A program made the position numbers and the translations under genes. A stretch of 64,000 nt of DNA from Aestuariimicrobium sp. p3-SID1156. GTDB lineage: Bacteria > Actinomycetota > Actinomycetes > Propionibacteriales > Propionibacteriaceae. The notes below the pieces were generated by a model. That model ran no database searches. It was not told the DNA's origin and saw nothing but the letters and a program-made list of their open reading frames with translations. The stretch is from the NCBI RefSeq assembly GCF_025144225.1, contig NZ_JALXXB010000004.1, forward strand, positions 62,001-126,000, read 5' to 3'. Below, piece after piece: positions 7,678 through 15,967 of the stretch (the stretch's first letter is position 1; the number at the start of each line of letters is the position of its first letter).

Positions 7678-9998
7678 ACCGACCGGACCTCCGGCTAGCC
7701 CTTCCCGCGGGGGCAGCGTGGCTGGCGACCGGGTGGACACTCACTGCGTCACCGAGGGCCGCGGTCGTCCTTGCCGTGTCGCTCGGCCTGGGGCTGGCAA
7801 CCTGCTGCACCGCCAGGAGATGGCAGTCGGCGATGACGGTGCTGCTGGTCCTGCTGTGCATGGTGTGTGCGTCGCTTCGGGCTGGGCAGCTGGCGCGTTC
7901 CCCCGTCGCGGTGGCCGCTGGTGAGGGCGCTGTGGTGGTGGCGGAGGTCAGGCTCACGAGCGATGTGCGGATCGTCGGCCAGCCGGGTCGTGAACGTGCC
8001 ATGGTCCCTGCGACCACGCGGTGGGTCGAGGCGCGAGGAATCCGATGGCGTTCGGCGTCTCCGGTCGTCCTGAGCGGCAGCGGTGAACGCATGGCCGACC
8101 TCCAGGGTCTGACGGTGGGGTCGGTCGTCAGAATCGTGGCGATTCCCGCGCTGCCCGATCCGGGACGCCCGGAGGCTGCGGTCCTCAGGCTTCGTGCTGC
8201 TCCCGAGTTGGTCTCGGGGCCGGGCTGGTGGCTGCGGCAGGTGAACCGCACCCGCGCCGGGCTGGTGTCGTCCATGGGGTGGTCGAGTCGTGAGCAAGCA
8301 GGTCTGACCCCTTCCCTGGTGGTGGGCGATACCAGCGGCCTGTTGGAGGAGACCCATGAGGCCTTCCAGGCCACTGGCCTGACCCATCTGACGGCCGTCT
8401 CGGGGACGAACCTCACCCTGCTCTTGGCAACAATGCTCGTGGTGGCCCGAGCGGTGGGCGTCCGGGGCCGGTGGTTGCATCTGGTGGGCGCCTGCGGGGT
8501 CGTGGTCTTCGTCGTGGTCTGTCGCAGCGAGCCCAGCGTGGTACGCGCTGCCGCCATGGGGCTGGTGGGCATGGCGGCGGTGGGGGCTGCCGGCGATGCA
8601 CGACGGGGGCTGCGGCACCTGAGTGCGGCGATCCTGGTGCTGATGCTCGTCGACCCGTGGTTAGCCCGCTCCTGGGGCTTTGCACTGTCCGCAACCGCCT
8701 CGGCCGGCATCCTGTGGTGGGGCCCGCCGTGGCGAGCCAAGCTGCTCACCTGGATGCCGGGCTGGCTGGCTGAATCCCTGGCGATCCCGTTGGCTGCGCA
8801 ATTGGCCACCCAACCCCTGGTCACCGCACTGTCGGGCAGCATCTCCACGACGGGCCTGCTGGCCAATGTGCTCACCGGACCGTTCGTGGGGCCGACCACC
8901 GTGCTGGGGATGGTCGCCGCCCTGTTGGCGCTCGTGTGGCCACCGCTGGCCCTGCCCGTGGGATTCATGGCCGGGTGGAGTGTGCAACCGGTGATCCTCA
9001 TCGCGCACGCCGGGGCGGGTTTGCCAGCAGCCACGTGGCCGTGGCCGGCCTCCGGCCCCGCCCTGGCAGTCCTGGTCGCACTCACTCTGCTCAGTGGGGC
9101 CTTGACTGGGTCGATCCTCGAGCGGCGCTGGGCAAGCCTGCTCCTTTCCCTCGTGCTCATCGCGGCCATGTTCCGGCAGCCACCTCCCGCCGGGTGGCCC
9201 GGCCAGTGGGACGTGGCATTCTGCGCGGTGGGCCAGGGAGACGCCACAGTGCTCAACGCGGGGTCGGGGACTGCGGTCCTGGTGGACACGGGCCCTGAAC
9301 CGGGACCCGTCACCAGGTGTCTGAGCAGCCTGGGCGTCCACACCGTGGTGTTGGTGGTGCTCACCCACTACCATGCCGACCACATCGGCGGCCTGTCAGG
9401 AGTGGCGAGGAGTGTTCGGGTCCAGGCCCTCCTGGTGAACCCCTACGCGGAACCGGCCTGGGCGCGGGTGGGGGTGGCGTCCGCCATGAACGCCCTGGGG
9501 GTTCGAGAGGGGCTGGCCGTGCCCGGCTCGACCATCATCCTGGGACGTGTCTCCCTGGAGGTGCTGCACGCCGGTCGTGTCGGGCGCAGCCAGGAGTCGT
9601 CGGCGGGGGAGAGTTCGGCTGAGAACGACTCGTCCATCGTGCTGCTGGCGACGGTGGGGGAGACGCGCGTCCTGCTCCCCGGCGATGTGGAACCGGCGGG
9701 GCAGCAGGCGGTGCTGGCGTCCATCGGAAAGTCGACGCCCGAACTCAGAGCTCACGTCATCAAGATGCCCCACCACGGCTCCAGCAGGCAGGAGGAGGAC
9801 TTCTGGAAGGCCAGCGGCGCTCGCTTGGCGGTGGCCTCCGCAGGGGAGCGGAACGTCCATGGCCACCCCTCCGGCAGGGCGCTCACACTGGCCCAGAGAC
9901 TGGGGATGGAGGTCGTACGGACGAACGAGGGTGAGTCGTTCACGGTCTGGGTACGCGGCGGCCAACTGCACGTGCGGGCAGCGCGCTTGGGGGGCTGA
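7674..9998 (+). CDS. comEC: ComEC/Rec2 DNA uptake channel
   Basis: Inner-membrane channel thought to carry single-stranded DNA into the cytoplasm. The product is 774 aa. It starts with a DUF4131-like membrane and OB-fold region, followed by the Competence domain with many helices and the motif THLTAVSGTNLTLLL. The last 260 residues are a metallo-beta-lactamase domain with LTHYHADHIGG and the later HHGSS, the metal ligands expected for the putative nuclease. The GTG start overlaps the comEA stop by four bases. Together with comEA it suggests potential competence, but no pilus genes lie in the window. Confidence 0.95.
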   Translation: MNRPDLRLALPAGAAWLATGWTLTASPRAAVVLAVSLGLGLATCCTARRWQSAMTVLLVLLCMVCASLRAGQLARSPVAVAAGEGAVVVAEVRLTSDVRIVGQPGRERAMVPATTRWVEARGIRWRSASPVVLSGSGERMADLQGLTVGSVVRIVAIPALPDPGRPEAAVLRLRAAPELVSGPGWWLRQVNRTRAGLVSSMGWSSREQAGLTPSLVVGDTSGLLEETHEAFQATGLTHLTAVSGTNLTLLLATMLVVARAVGVRGRWLHLVGACGVVVFVVVCRSEPSVVRAAAMGLVGMAAVGAAGDARRGLRHLSAAILVLMLVDPWLARSWGFALSATASAGILWWGPPWRAKLLTWMPGWLAESLAIPLAAQLATQPLVTALSGSISTTGLLANVLTGPFVGPTTVLGMVAALLALVWPPLALPVGFMAGWSVQPVILIAHAGAGLPAATWPWPASGPALAVLVALTLLSGALTGSILERRWASLLLSLVLIAAMFRQPPPAGWPGQWDVAFCAVGQGDATVLNAGSGTAVLVDTGPEPGPVTRCLSSLGVHTVVLVVLTHYHADHIGGLSGVARSVRVQALLVNPYAEPAWARVGVASAMNALGVREGLAVPGSTIILGRVSLEVLHAGRVGRSQESSAGESSAENDSSIVLLATVGETRVLLPGDVEPAGQQAVLASIGKSTPELRAHVIKMPHHGSSRQEEDFWKASGARLAVASAGERNVHGHPSGRALTLAQRLGMEVVRTNEGESFTVWVRGGQLHVRAARLGG

Positions 9999-10035
9999 GA
10001 GCTTGCTGTCGGAACCGGCTGGCAGACTGTGGGGC

Positions 10036-11010
10036 GTGACCAAAGCCATCTTCGGGGCGACGCTGTTCGTCCAAGGCCCTGAGGCCCTCCTTGCCGAACG
10101 GGCGGTTCGCCATCAGGTCCTCGCCGCCCGGCGGGAGCGTCCTGGGGTCGAGGTGACCCACCTGGACGCCGAGGGCCTCGATTCCGGCACGTTCAGCGAG
10201 GTCACCGGAGGGTCGCTGTTCTCCGAATCGCAGGTCGTCATCATCGACGACATCTCCCGGCTCGACCAGTCGCTGTTCGATCTGGTCGCCGCCACCGCCA
10301 TCACCACCCCGGAGGACCTGGCGCTCGTCCTGGTTCATCCCGGTGGTGTCAAGGGCAAGGGCCTGGTGGACAAGCTGAAGAAGGGCAAGGTGCCCACGAC
10401 CGAAGCTGCCGCCATCAAGCCCTGGAAGCTGCCGGAGTTCGTCACTGCCGAAGCTCGCCGCGTTCGACTGCAACTCGAACCAGGAGCGGAAGCCGCGCTC
10501 ATCCAGGCCATCGGCACCGACGCGCGCGCCCTCGCCAGCGCCCTGGAGCAGTTGGCCGTCGACCTGCCCGAGGGACGCCTGGGGCCGGATCACGTGGCGC
10601 AGTACTTCGCCGGACGCGCCGAGGTCTCCAGCTTCTCCATCGCCGACGACATCATGGGGGGCCAGACCGGGGAGGCGCTGCTCAAGCTGCGCTGGGCCCT
10701 GGACACCGGCGTGGCGCCCGTGCTGATCACTTCCGCCATCGCCGGCTCACTGCGTGCGCTCGGCAAATACCACGACCTGCGCTCGCAACGCATGCCGGAG
10801 CCCGAGCTGGCGCGGCAGATGGGCGTCCCTCCGTTCAAGGTCAAACAGGTCGCCCAGCAGTCCCGCTCATGGACGCCCACGGCGATTGCCCAGGGCGTTC
10901 GCGCCGTGGCGAAGGCCGATGCTGCGGTTAAGGGTGCCGCCCACGACCCCGCGTTCGCGCTGGAACAAATGGTGGCCGCCCTGGGTGCGGCCCGTGCCGG
11001 AGGCCGCTGA
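10036..11010 (+). CDS. holA: DNA polymerase III delta subunit
   Basis: Clamp-loader subunit that opens the beta sliding clamp. The product is 324 aa, the usual length. Diagnostic segments are the N-terminal VQGPEALLAERAV, the VIIDDI strand, and the C-terminal collar region with LRWALDTGVAPVLITSAIAG and MGVPPFKVKQVAQQ. The comEC-holA-rpsT order is conserved in actinobacteria. GTG at 10036 is chosen because homology begins there; an in-frame TTG at 10003 is the alternative. A CAGACT box seven bases upstream hints at an independent leaderless promoter, despite the short 37-base gap to comEC. Confidence 0.93.
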   Translation: MTKAIFGATLFVQGPEALLAERAVRHQVLAARRERPGVEVTHLDAEGLDSGTFSEVTGGSLFSESQVVIIDDISRLDQSLFDLVAATAITTPEDLALVLVHPGGVKGKGLVDKLKKGKVPTTEAAAIKPWKLPEFVTAEARRVRLQLEPGAEAALIQAIGTDARALASALEQLAVDLPEGRLGPDHVAQYFAGRAEVSSFSIADDIMGGQTGEALLKLRWALDTGVAPVLITSAIAGSLRALGKYHDLRSQRMPEPELARQMGVPPFKVKQVAQQSRSWTPTAIAQGVRAVAKADAAVKGAAHDPAFALEQMVAALGAARAGGR

Positions 11011-11059
11011 GGAGCTACGAATGCTCAACTCTGGGCGTCCCGGAGCTGCTGCACGACAA

Positions 11060-11099
11060 AACCAGCGTCTCGATCACCCAGAGGATCGAGACGCTGGTT
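11060..11099. terminator. Strong hairpin between holA and rpsT
   Basis: A 16-bp perfect stem (11060-11075 with 11084-11099) has an eight-base loop. Read on the minus strand it is followed by TTTTGTCG, so it serves rpsT as an intrinsic terminator. It lies between convergent genes and may also stop holA transcription. Confidence 0.85.
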
Positions 11100-11132
11100 C
11101 AGTTGACGCCCGCTACGCAGGCGTCGGAAAAA

Positions 11133-11393
11133 TCAGAGTGCGGCAGCCTTGGAGGCGATGGCCGACTTGCGGTTGGCAGCCTGGTTGGCGTGGATGACGC
11201 CCTTCGAGACGGCCTTGTCGAGGGCGCGGTTGGCGACCTTGGCGTACTCCTGTGCCTTCTCGGTGTCGCCGGCCTCCACAGCCTCGCGGAAGTGGCGGAC
11301 GTGGGTACGCAGAGCGGACTTGACAGCCTTGTTGCGCTGGCGGGCCTTCTCGTTGGTCTTGATGCGCTTCATCTGCGACTTGATGTTTGCCAT
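11133..11393 (-). CDS. rpsT: 30S ribosomal protein S20
   Basis: Small-subunit protein that binds 16S rRNA. The product is 86 aa, the standard length, beginning [20 protein letters not shown] and ending in the usual Ala-rich helix ([13 protein letters not shown]). Longer readings start upstream but homology begins at the ATG at 11393. It is convergent with holA and divergent from the next gene. Confidence 0.98.
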   Translation of the reverse strand: MANIKSQMKRIKTNEKARQRNKAVKSALRTHVRHFREAVEAGDTEKAQEYAKVANRALDKAVSKGVIHANQAANRKSAIASKAAAL

Positions 11394-11463
11394 GGGGCGG
11401 TGTCTCCAAACTGTGATTCTGGGTGGCGCGCCCGGGCCGAAGGACCACCAGACGCAGGGCATG

Positions 11464-11492
11464 ACTTTACCAGTGCCGCCCGCATCGCCCAA
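11464..11492 (-). promoter_or_regulatory. Likely rpsT promoter
   Basis: On the minus strand TTGGGC (-35) and TAAAGT (-10) are separated by 17 bases and lie about 70 bases upstream of the rpsT ATG, leaving room for a leader with its own ribosome binding site. The -10 agreement is good; the -35 is partial. Confidence 0.5.
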
Positions 11493-11523
11493 ATTGGACC
11501 ACTGCTGCACAAGGATGAGGGCC

Positions 11524-12288
11524 ATGAGTGATGCGCCCATCAACCATGTCCCGCTCAACCGGGCCATCGCCGACTTCGCGCTGTTGACCTATGAGAACCA
11601 GGAGACCTTCAACCACCGTACCGGCGCAGGCGCCTTCCAGCTCGACCTGATGACCTCCCAGCTCGAGCTCGGTGGGCAGGTGTTCCGCGTCGCCTTCCTG
11701 GGCACGTGGAGTGAGATCACGCGAACCTGGATGTGGGGATGGGCCAATCCGAGTCGACAGGAAACCGACCCGGTGGTCGTTCCCGTGGTGAAGGGGCTGC
11801 GCGACAGAGCGCGGGAGCTCGGCCTCCACGAGCTCGAGGTGCCCACCTTCCCGACCGAAGGCATCAACGACCTGGATTGGCATCCGGCCATGGGGCTGGT
11901 CACCGTGGCCACCTCTCTGTTGGGCGGGCAGGCCTTCCATGCCGCGAGCTATGACGGCGGGTGCGCCTTCGTCGCGGTGCTGGATGCGCCGCCGGCCCAA
12001 GCCGACCCGGTCAAGTTCATGCGCTTCTCGGCAATGGCCTGGGAAGCCGCTGCGATGTCGCCCACGGCGGGCCAGGATGGCGTCCGGCACCGGCATGCAG
12101 TGGACACCTATGCCCGGTGGCGAGGCCTACGGGCTGAGCACGCGGAATCAGCGATGCGTATGCACTATCCGCACGGCAGTCTCGCGGAGATCACCTTCGA
12201 TGAGCTGGGGCGAGCCGTGAACACGAAGGTCAGCATGCAGCCGGGTGACGTCCCGGAGCCGCTGCCCTTCACTCCGCCAGAGGAGTAG
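11524..12288 (+). CDS. DUF6882-like hypothetical protein
   Basis: 254 aa, cytoplasmic by appearance, with no signal peptide. A central segment ([20 protein letters not shown]) and the downstream GMVTVAT-like strand resemble proteins annotated as DUF6882, a family of unknown function; this is a recognition from memory and only moderately sure. The ATG at 11524 follows GATGAGG; an ATG three codons upstream is also possible. It is divergent from rpsT and convergent with the next lipoprotein gene. Confidence 0.65.
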   Translation: MSDAPINHVPLNRAIADFALLTYENQETFNHRTGAGAFQLDLMTSQLELGGQVFRVAFLGTWSEITRTWMWGWANPSRQETDPVVVPVVKGLRDRARELGLHELEVPTFPTEGINDLDWHPAMGLVTVATSLLGGQAFHAASYDGGCAFVAVLDAPPAQADPVKFMRFSAMAWEAAAMSPTAGQDGVRHRHAVDTYARWRGLRAEHAESAMRMHYPHGSLAEITFDELGRAVNTKVSMQPGDVPEPLPFTPPEE

Positions 12289-12325
12289 ATGAGGTAGCCG
12301 AGTGGGCTGGCCAGCCGGGCGAGTT

Positions 12326-13411
12326 CTACGTGATCGTGAATGGCGCCCTGAGCGGACCGTCGCTGGTGATGGGCACGTCGGTGACCGTGCCCGTCGCGTA
12401 CTGCACCGTGTAGGTGGTGGGCATGGTCAGCGTGAAGGTACAGGCGTCCAGGCCCTCATCGGCCAGGAAGTGCAGGGTGCCGCGCTCTGCATAGCGCCAG
12501 TCCTCGAGCTTGATCACCGCCGCGCGGGCGTAGAAGTAGCCTGGCCCGTCGTCGCTGGTGACCACGCACCGCTCGCTGGCCTGGAAGCTCAGCTTCGTGT
12601 TCCAGCGTGAGGTGAACTTTGGGTCGAAGTTGAGTGTCAACCAGCGCTTCCCCTCCGGCGCCCAGCCCAGATCAGGGATGAAGTTCGTGTAGTAGGACTC
12701 CTTCCAGGTCAACTCCAGGGCCAGGGTGTCGCTGTTGCTGCTGTCCCGCCAGGAACCCAGCCAATGGGCGGTTTCCTCCTTCCAGGACAGCCGCCCCACC
12801 TGGCGTACAGAGGCCACCATCATGGCCGTGTTCGAGTCGTTGCCCAGCTCCCCGGTGCGCGCATCCGCCTGGGCCATTTTGGACGCGTCGTTCAGCCGCA
12901 GTACAGCTTCGCCTCCGATGGGCAGGGAGGCGACGAGCAGCGTGCCCAGCTTCCCGTAGTCGTCGTCCGGCACCCCCCAGGTGGCCGAGACCAGATGTCC
13001 GGCGTCCGTGATCAAGGTCAGGGTCGGCACCGGCCGCCCCTCCCGCCACGGCCAGTTGGCCTTGGCTCTCACGTGGATGACCAGGAACTCCTCGCCATCG
13101 GGGGCAGTGAGCGGAGCCGACGAGGCGTCGGTCCCGTACCCCAGCTTCCGCGCCTCGTCGTGTTTCAGCTGGTTCGTTGTTCCCGAGGTGATCGTCAGGT
13201 CCAGATGGGGGGAGTACATGGCGAAGGTCTTCTTGTCGGTGACCTCCGGCGGTGTTAGCCCCTTCTCGCTGCGGGTGGCAGTCCATCCCGAGGGGGCGTT
13301 CCTGGTTGTCGGTCCGGCCGAGGAACTCGGATCCACGGAGTCCTGCCCGCGGGAACAGGCGGCGCTTGCGGTCGCCGCAAGGGCCACTGCGAGCATGCTG
13401 CGTCGCTTCAT
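12326..13411 (-). CDS. Lipoprotein of unknown function
   Basis: 361 aa. The N-terminus MKRRSMLAVALAATASAAC is a signal peptide with a lipobox (SAAC, Cys19); the paired Arg before the hydrophobic stretch could suit Tat export but the motif is incomplete. The mature part begins with a Ser/Pro/Thr tether and is otherwise a beta-rich extracellular domain (repeated segments such as SYYTNFIPDLGWAP and GDSTVR-like strands are not recognised). No enzymatic motif is visible. A TACTGT box six bases before the ATG supports this start and a leaderless transcript. Confidence 0.7.
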   Translation of the reverse strand: MKRRSMLAVALAATASAACSRGQDSVDPSSSAGPTTRNAPSGWTATRSEKGLTPPEVTDKKTFAMYSPHLDLTITSGTTNQLKHDEARKLGYGTDASSAPLTAPDGEEFLVIHVRAKANWPWREGRPVPTLTLITDAGHLVSATWGVPDDDYGKLGTLLVASLPIGGEAVLRLNDASKMAQADARTGELGNDSNTAMMVASVRQVGRLSWKEETAHWLGSWRDSSNSDTLALELTWKESYYTNFIPDLGWAPEGKRWLTLNFDPKFTSRWNTKLSFQASERCVVTSDDGPGYFYARAAVIKLEDWRYAERGTLHFLADEGLDACTFTLTMPTTYTVQYATGTVTDVPITSDGPLRAPFTIT

Positions 13412-13417
13412 GGCAGC

Positions 13418-13423
13418 ACAGTA
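13418..13423 (-). promoter_or_regulatory. -10 box for a leaderless lipoprotein gene
   Basis: TACTGT on the minus strand is followed by six bases (GCTGCC) and then ATG. No Shine-Dalgarno sequence fits in this space. Confidence 0.55.
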
Positions 13424-13475
13424 GGGGCGCAGTGGCTCACAGAGCGTGGACCACTGACGCTGTTATGCCGTGTCG

Positions 13476-14933
13476 TTACTCGTGGAACTCGCTGCCCGGT
13501 GCCGCGGGCGGGGGAGTGGAGAGTTCCAGGTCCTCCGGGTCGGGGGTGTTCGGGATCAGCGAGACCACCTCGCCGTACTTCGGGATGGCGACATTCCAGT
13601 CCAGCTCGTCCTCGATCCGTGCCTTGAAGACATCCTGGACCTGCCGTTCGCCGTGGACCAGGAACAGGGTCTCGGGTTCGCGGTCGAGGTCCTTGAGCCA
13701 GTCGAGCAGATCGCTGGCGTCGCCATGGACGCTGAACTCCCGGTCTCGGATGACTTCTGCGCGCACCCTCACGTAGCGTCCGTGGATCTTGACCTGGCGC
13801 GCGCCCTCTTCCAAGGCGCGGCCACGGGTGCCCTCGGCCTGGTAGCCGGTCAGCACGACGGCATTGCGTGGGTCGGGCAGGGCACGGGAGAGGTGGTGCA
13901 GGACGCGTCCGCCCTCCAGCATGCCCGAGGAGCTGATGATGATCGCTGGACCGTTGGCGCGGTTGATCCGCTTGGACTCCTGGCTGGTGCGAGCCTCACC
14001 GATGCGGGGCATGCCCATCCAGTCGTCGACCGAGACGTCCTCGCGCATCTCGTCGAGGGACTCGTCGCGGTAGACGTTGAGGGCGGCCATCGCCATCGGC
14101 CCGTCGACATGGACCGGAACGTCGGGGATACGGCCCTCGCGGTACATCTCCGACAGTGCCATCAGCACCGTTTCCGTGCGGTCGATCGCGAAGGCTGGCA
14201 CGATCACCCGCCCCCCGCGATCGATGACACGGTTGATGACGTCGGCGAAGTCCTGGTGGGGCACGGTCGGCTCGGGGTGCTCGCGGTCGCCGTAGGTGGA
14301 CTCCATCAGCACGTACTGGGCTCCGGCCGGGGTGCCGCGGGATTTGAGGATCGGGTGGTCGTGTCGTCCGAGGTCACCGGAGAACAGGACGTCGACCGCA
14401 TCCTTCCACCGCACGTTGACCGAGGCGGACCCGAGGATGTGGGCGGCGCGGGTCCAGCGCGCGATCAGACCATCACCCAGGTCGACATCGGTGTCGAAGG
14501 AGACGCTGCGGAACAGGCTCAGGGACCGGTCCACGTCGGCGGAGGTGAACAACGGCTGGGGGTTCTCGTGCTTGGAGTAGCCGCCCTCGATGGCCTCCTG
14601 GGTCTCAAGCTCCTGCAGCTTGCCGGCGTCCCGCAGCACGATCTCGGCCAGCCGGACGCTGCCTTCGGTGGCCCACACGGTGCCCTGGAAACCCTGTCGG
14701 ACCAGGGCGGGCAGGTAGGCGACGTGATCGGTGTGGGCGTGGGTGAGGATCAAGTCGCTGATGCTGGCGGGGTCCACGGGGAAGGGCGCCCAGTTCATGT
14801 CACGCCAGGCCTTCTCGCCCTGGAACATGCCGGCGTCGACCAGGACGCGGCGATCGTTGAAAGTCAGCAGGTACTTCGAACCGGTGACGGTGCCCGAGGC
14901 GCCGAGGAAGGTGAGGGTGCTGGTGTCGGCCAT
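13476..14933 (-). CDS. Beta-CASP metallo-beta-lactamase-fold RNase (CPSF-type)
   Basis: Probable zinc-dependent ribonuclease of the MBL/beta-CASP/RMMBL superfamily, cytoplasmic. The product is 485 aa. The N-terminal MBL half has LTFLGASGTVTGSKYLL and the metal-binding motif LTHAHTDHVAYLP. The beta-CASP half has VPAFAIDRTE and IISSSGMLEGGRVLHHL, and the C-terminal RMMBL region has VHGDASDLLDWL and FLVHGE. This is the pattern of CPSF73-like bacterial proteins, distinct from RNase J. It is preceded by the iron-uptake promoter region on the other strand. Substrate is unknown. Confidence 0.9.
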   Translation of the reverse strand: MADTSTLTFLGASGTVTGSKYLLTFNDRRVLVDAGMFQGEKAWRDMNWAPFPVDPASISDLILTHAHTDHVAYLPALVRQGFQGTVWATEGSVRLAEIVLRDAGKLQELETQEAIEGGYSKHENPQPLFTSADVDRSLSLFRSVSFDTDVDLGDGLIARWTRAAHILGSASVNVRWKDAVDVLFSGDLGRHDHPILKSRGTPAGAQYVLMESTYGDREHPEPTVPHQDFADVINRVIDRGGRVIVPAFAIDRTETVLMALSEMYREGRIPDVPVHVDGPMAMAALNVYRDESLDEMREDVSVDDWMGMPRIGEARTSQESKRINRANGPAIIISSSGMLEGGRVLHHLSRALPDPRNAVVLTGYQAEGTRGRALEEGARQVKIHGRYVRVRAEVIRDREFSVHGDASDLLDWLKDLDREPETLFLVHGERQVQDVFKARIEDELDWNVAIPKYGEVVSLIPNTPDPEDLELSTPPPAAPGSEFHE

Positions 14934-15018
14934 GGGTCCACACTGGCAGGCCCCCGGCTCACGGGGGTGGCATCAGGAGAAGTTGCGAACCTCCCGAACC
15001 AATTAGGCAACGATGGGC

Positions 15019-15047
15019 TTGCCATTAGGTGAGGCTTGCCTTACTTT
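15019..15047 (+). promoter_or_regulatory. Iron-regulated promoter with IdeR/DtxR-like operator in the spacer
   Basis: TTGCCA (15019-15024) and TACTTT (15042-15047) are a -35 and -10 with 17 bases between. The spacer and first -10 bases (15025-15043) read TTAGGTGAGGCTTGCCTTA, close to the 19-bp DtxR/IdeR consensus. Repressor bound there would block polymerase. The predicted transcription start is at or next to the GTG at 15055. Confidence 0.75.
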
Positions 15048-15054
15048 GGTCGTC

Positions 15055-15900
15055 GTGCCCACAGCTAGTTATCGAAGCTTCCACGCTCGAGTGCGCCGCC
15101 GGGAAGCATTGAGCCCCACCTTCACCCGCGTCACCCTTGAGGGCCCGGAGCTGGCCGACTTTGGGGGCGTCTGCCTCGACCAGCGGGCCAAAGTGGTGAT
15201 GCCGCTCCCCGAGGGAGTGGGATTCGCCCACTTCCCGCGGGGCGACGACTGGTATGGCCAGTGGCGAGGTCTTCCGGAGGGCCAGCGCAATCCCTTCCGG
15301 ACCATCACCGTGCGTGATGTGCGCCCTGAGCAGTGCGAGGTCGACATCGACATTGCCCTGCATGGAGACCTCGGCCCGCTGAGCCGGTGGGCCAGCACCT
15401 GCGCAGCCAATGACGAAGTGGTCCTGATCGGGCCGGACGCCCGAGTCGCCGAATCCAGCGTGGACGGCATCGAGTGGCGCCCCGGGCCGGCGACCCAGGT
15501 CCTCCTGGCAGGCGACGAAACCGCCGTCCCCGCCATCGCGTCCATCCTGGAACGCTCCAATCCCGAGCTCCTCGGGGACGCCTACCTTGAGGTGCCACTG
15601 GCCGAGGACCGCCTGCCGCTGCCCAACCCGACCGGGATCCGGGTGCACTGGGTGGTGCGCGGCGATCGACCGCACGGTGAGGCTCTGGTCGAAGCCGTCA
15701 CCGGGTCGGCGGTGCCACCCGAGGTCACCTCCGAGGATGTGCTCTGGGAGGTCCAGGCCGGACGGGGCGGACGGTTCGCCTGGGTGGCCGGAGAGGCCGC
15801 CGCGGTGCGTGCCATCCGCCGCCACCTCGTGGCGAATGGCTGGGACAGGCAGCACGTCGCCTTCATGGGCTACTGGCGTTCGGGCCACTCCGAAGCCTGA
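15055..15900 (+). CDS. Siderophore-interacting protein (FAD-binding ferric-siderophore reductase family)
   Basis: Cytoplasmic flavoprotein thought to release iron from imported ferric siderophores. The product is 281 aa. The FAD-binding half carries RTITVRDVRPEQ, matching the family's R-x-(Y/I)-T-x-R motif, and the C-terminal half has GDETAVPAIASIL and GRFAWVAGEAAAV, typical of the NAD(P)H-binding SIP domain. Longer readings start at 15013, but that start lies inside the promoter, so GTG at 15055 is preferred. It heads the iron-uptake operon, 64 bases before the binding-protein gene. Confidence 0.93.
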   Translation: MPTASYRSFHARVRRREALSPTFTRVTLEGPELADFGGVCLDQRAKVVMPLPEGVGFAHFPRGDDWYGQWRGLPEGQRNPFRTITVRDVRPEQCEVDIDIALHGDLGPLSRWASTCAANDEVVLIGPDARVAESSVDGIEWRPGPATQVLLAGDETAVPAIASILERSNPELLGDAYLEVPLAEDRLPLPNPTGIRVHWVVRGDRPHGEALVEAVTGSAVPPEVTSEDVLWEVQAGRGGRFAWVAGEAAAVRAIRRHLVANGWDRQHVAFMGYWRSGHSEA

Positions 15901-15931
15901 CCCCTCCTTCTCTACTCCATCTCTGAAAGAT

Positions 15932-15967
15932 CACTCAAGGACAACCATGCACTCAAGGACAACCATG
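15932..15967 (+). repeat. 18-bp tandem duplication carrying ribosome binding site and start codon
   Basis: CACTCAAGGACAACCATG occurs twice head to tail (15932-15949 and 15950-15967) without mismatch. Each copy contains AAGGA and an in-frame ATG. Confidence 0.95.

Noticed and set aside
13470..15032. 520-residue plus-strand frame opposite the beta-CASP gene
   Set aside because: Shadow of a well-supported gene; no start site signal and no recognisable motif.
15013..15054. Longer start for the siderophore-interacting protein
   Set aside because: The region is the promoter and IdeR-like operator, and homology begins after the GTG at 15055.
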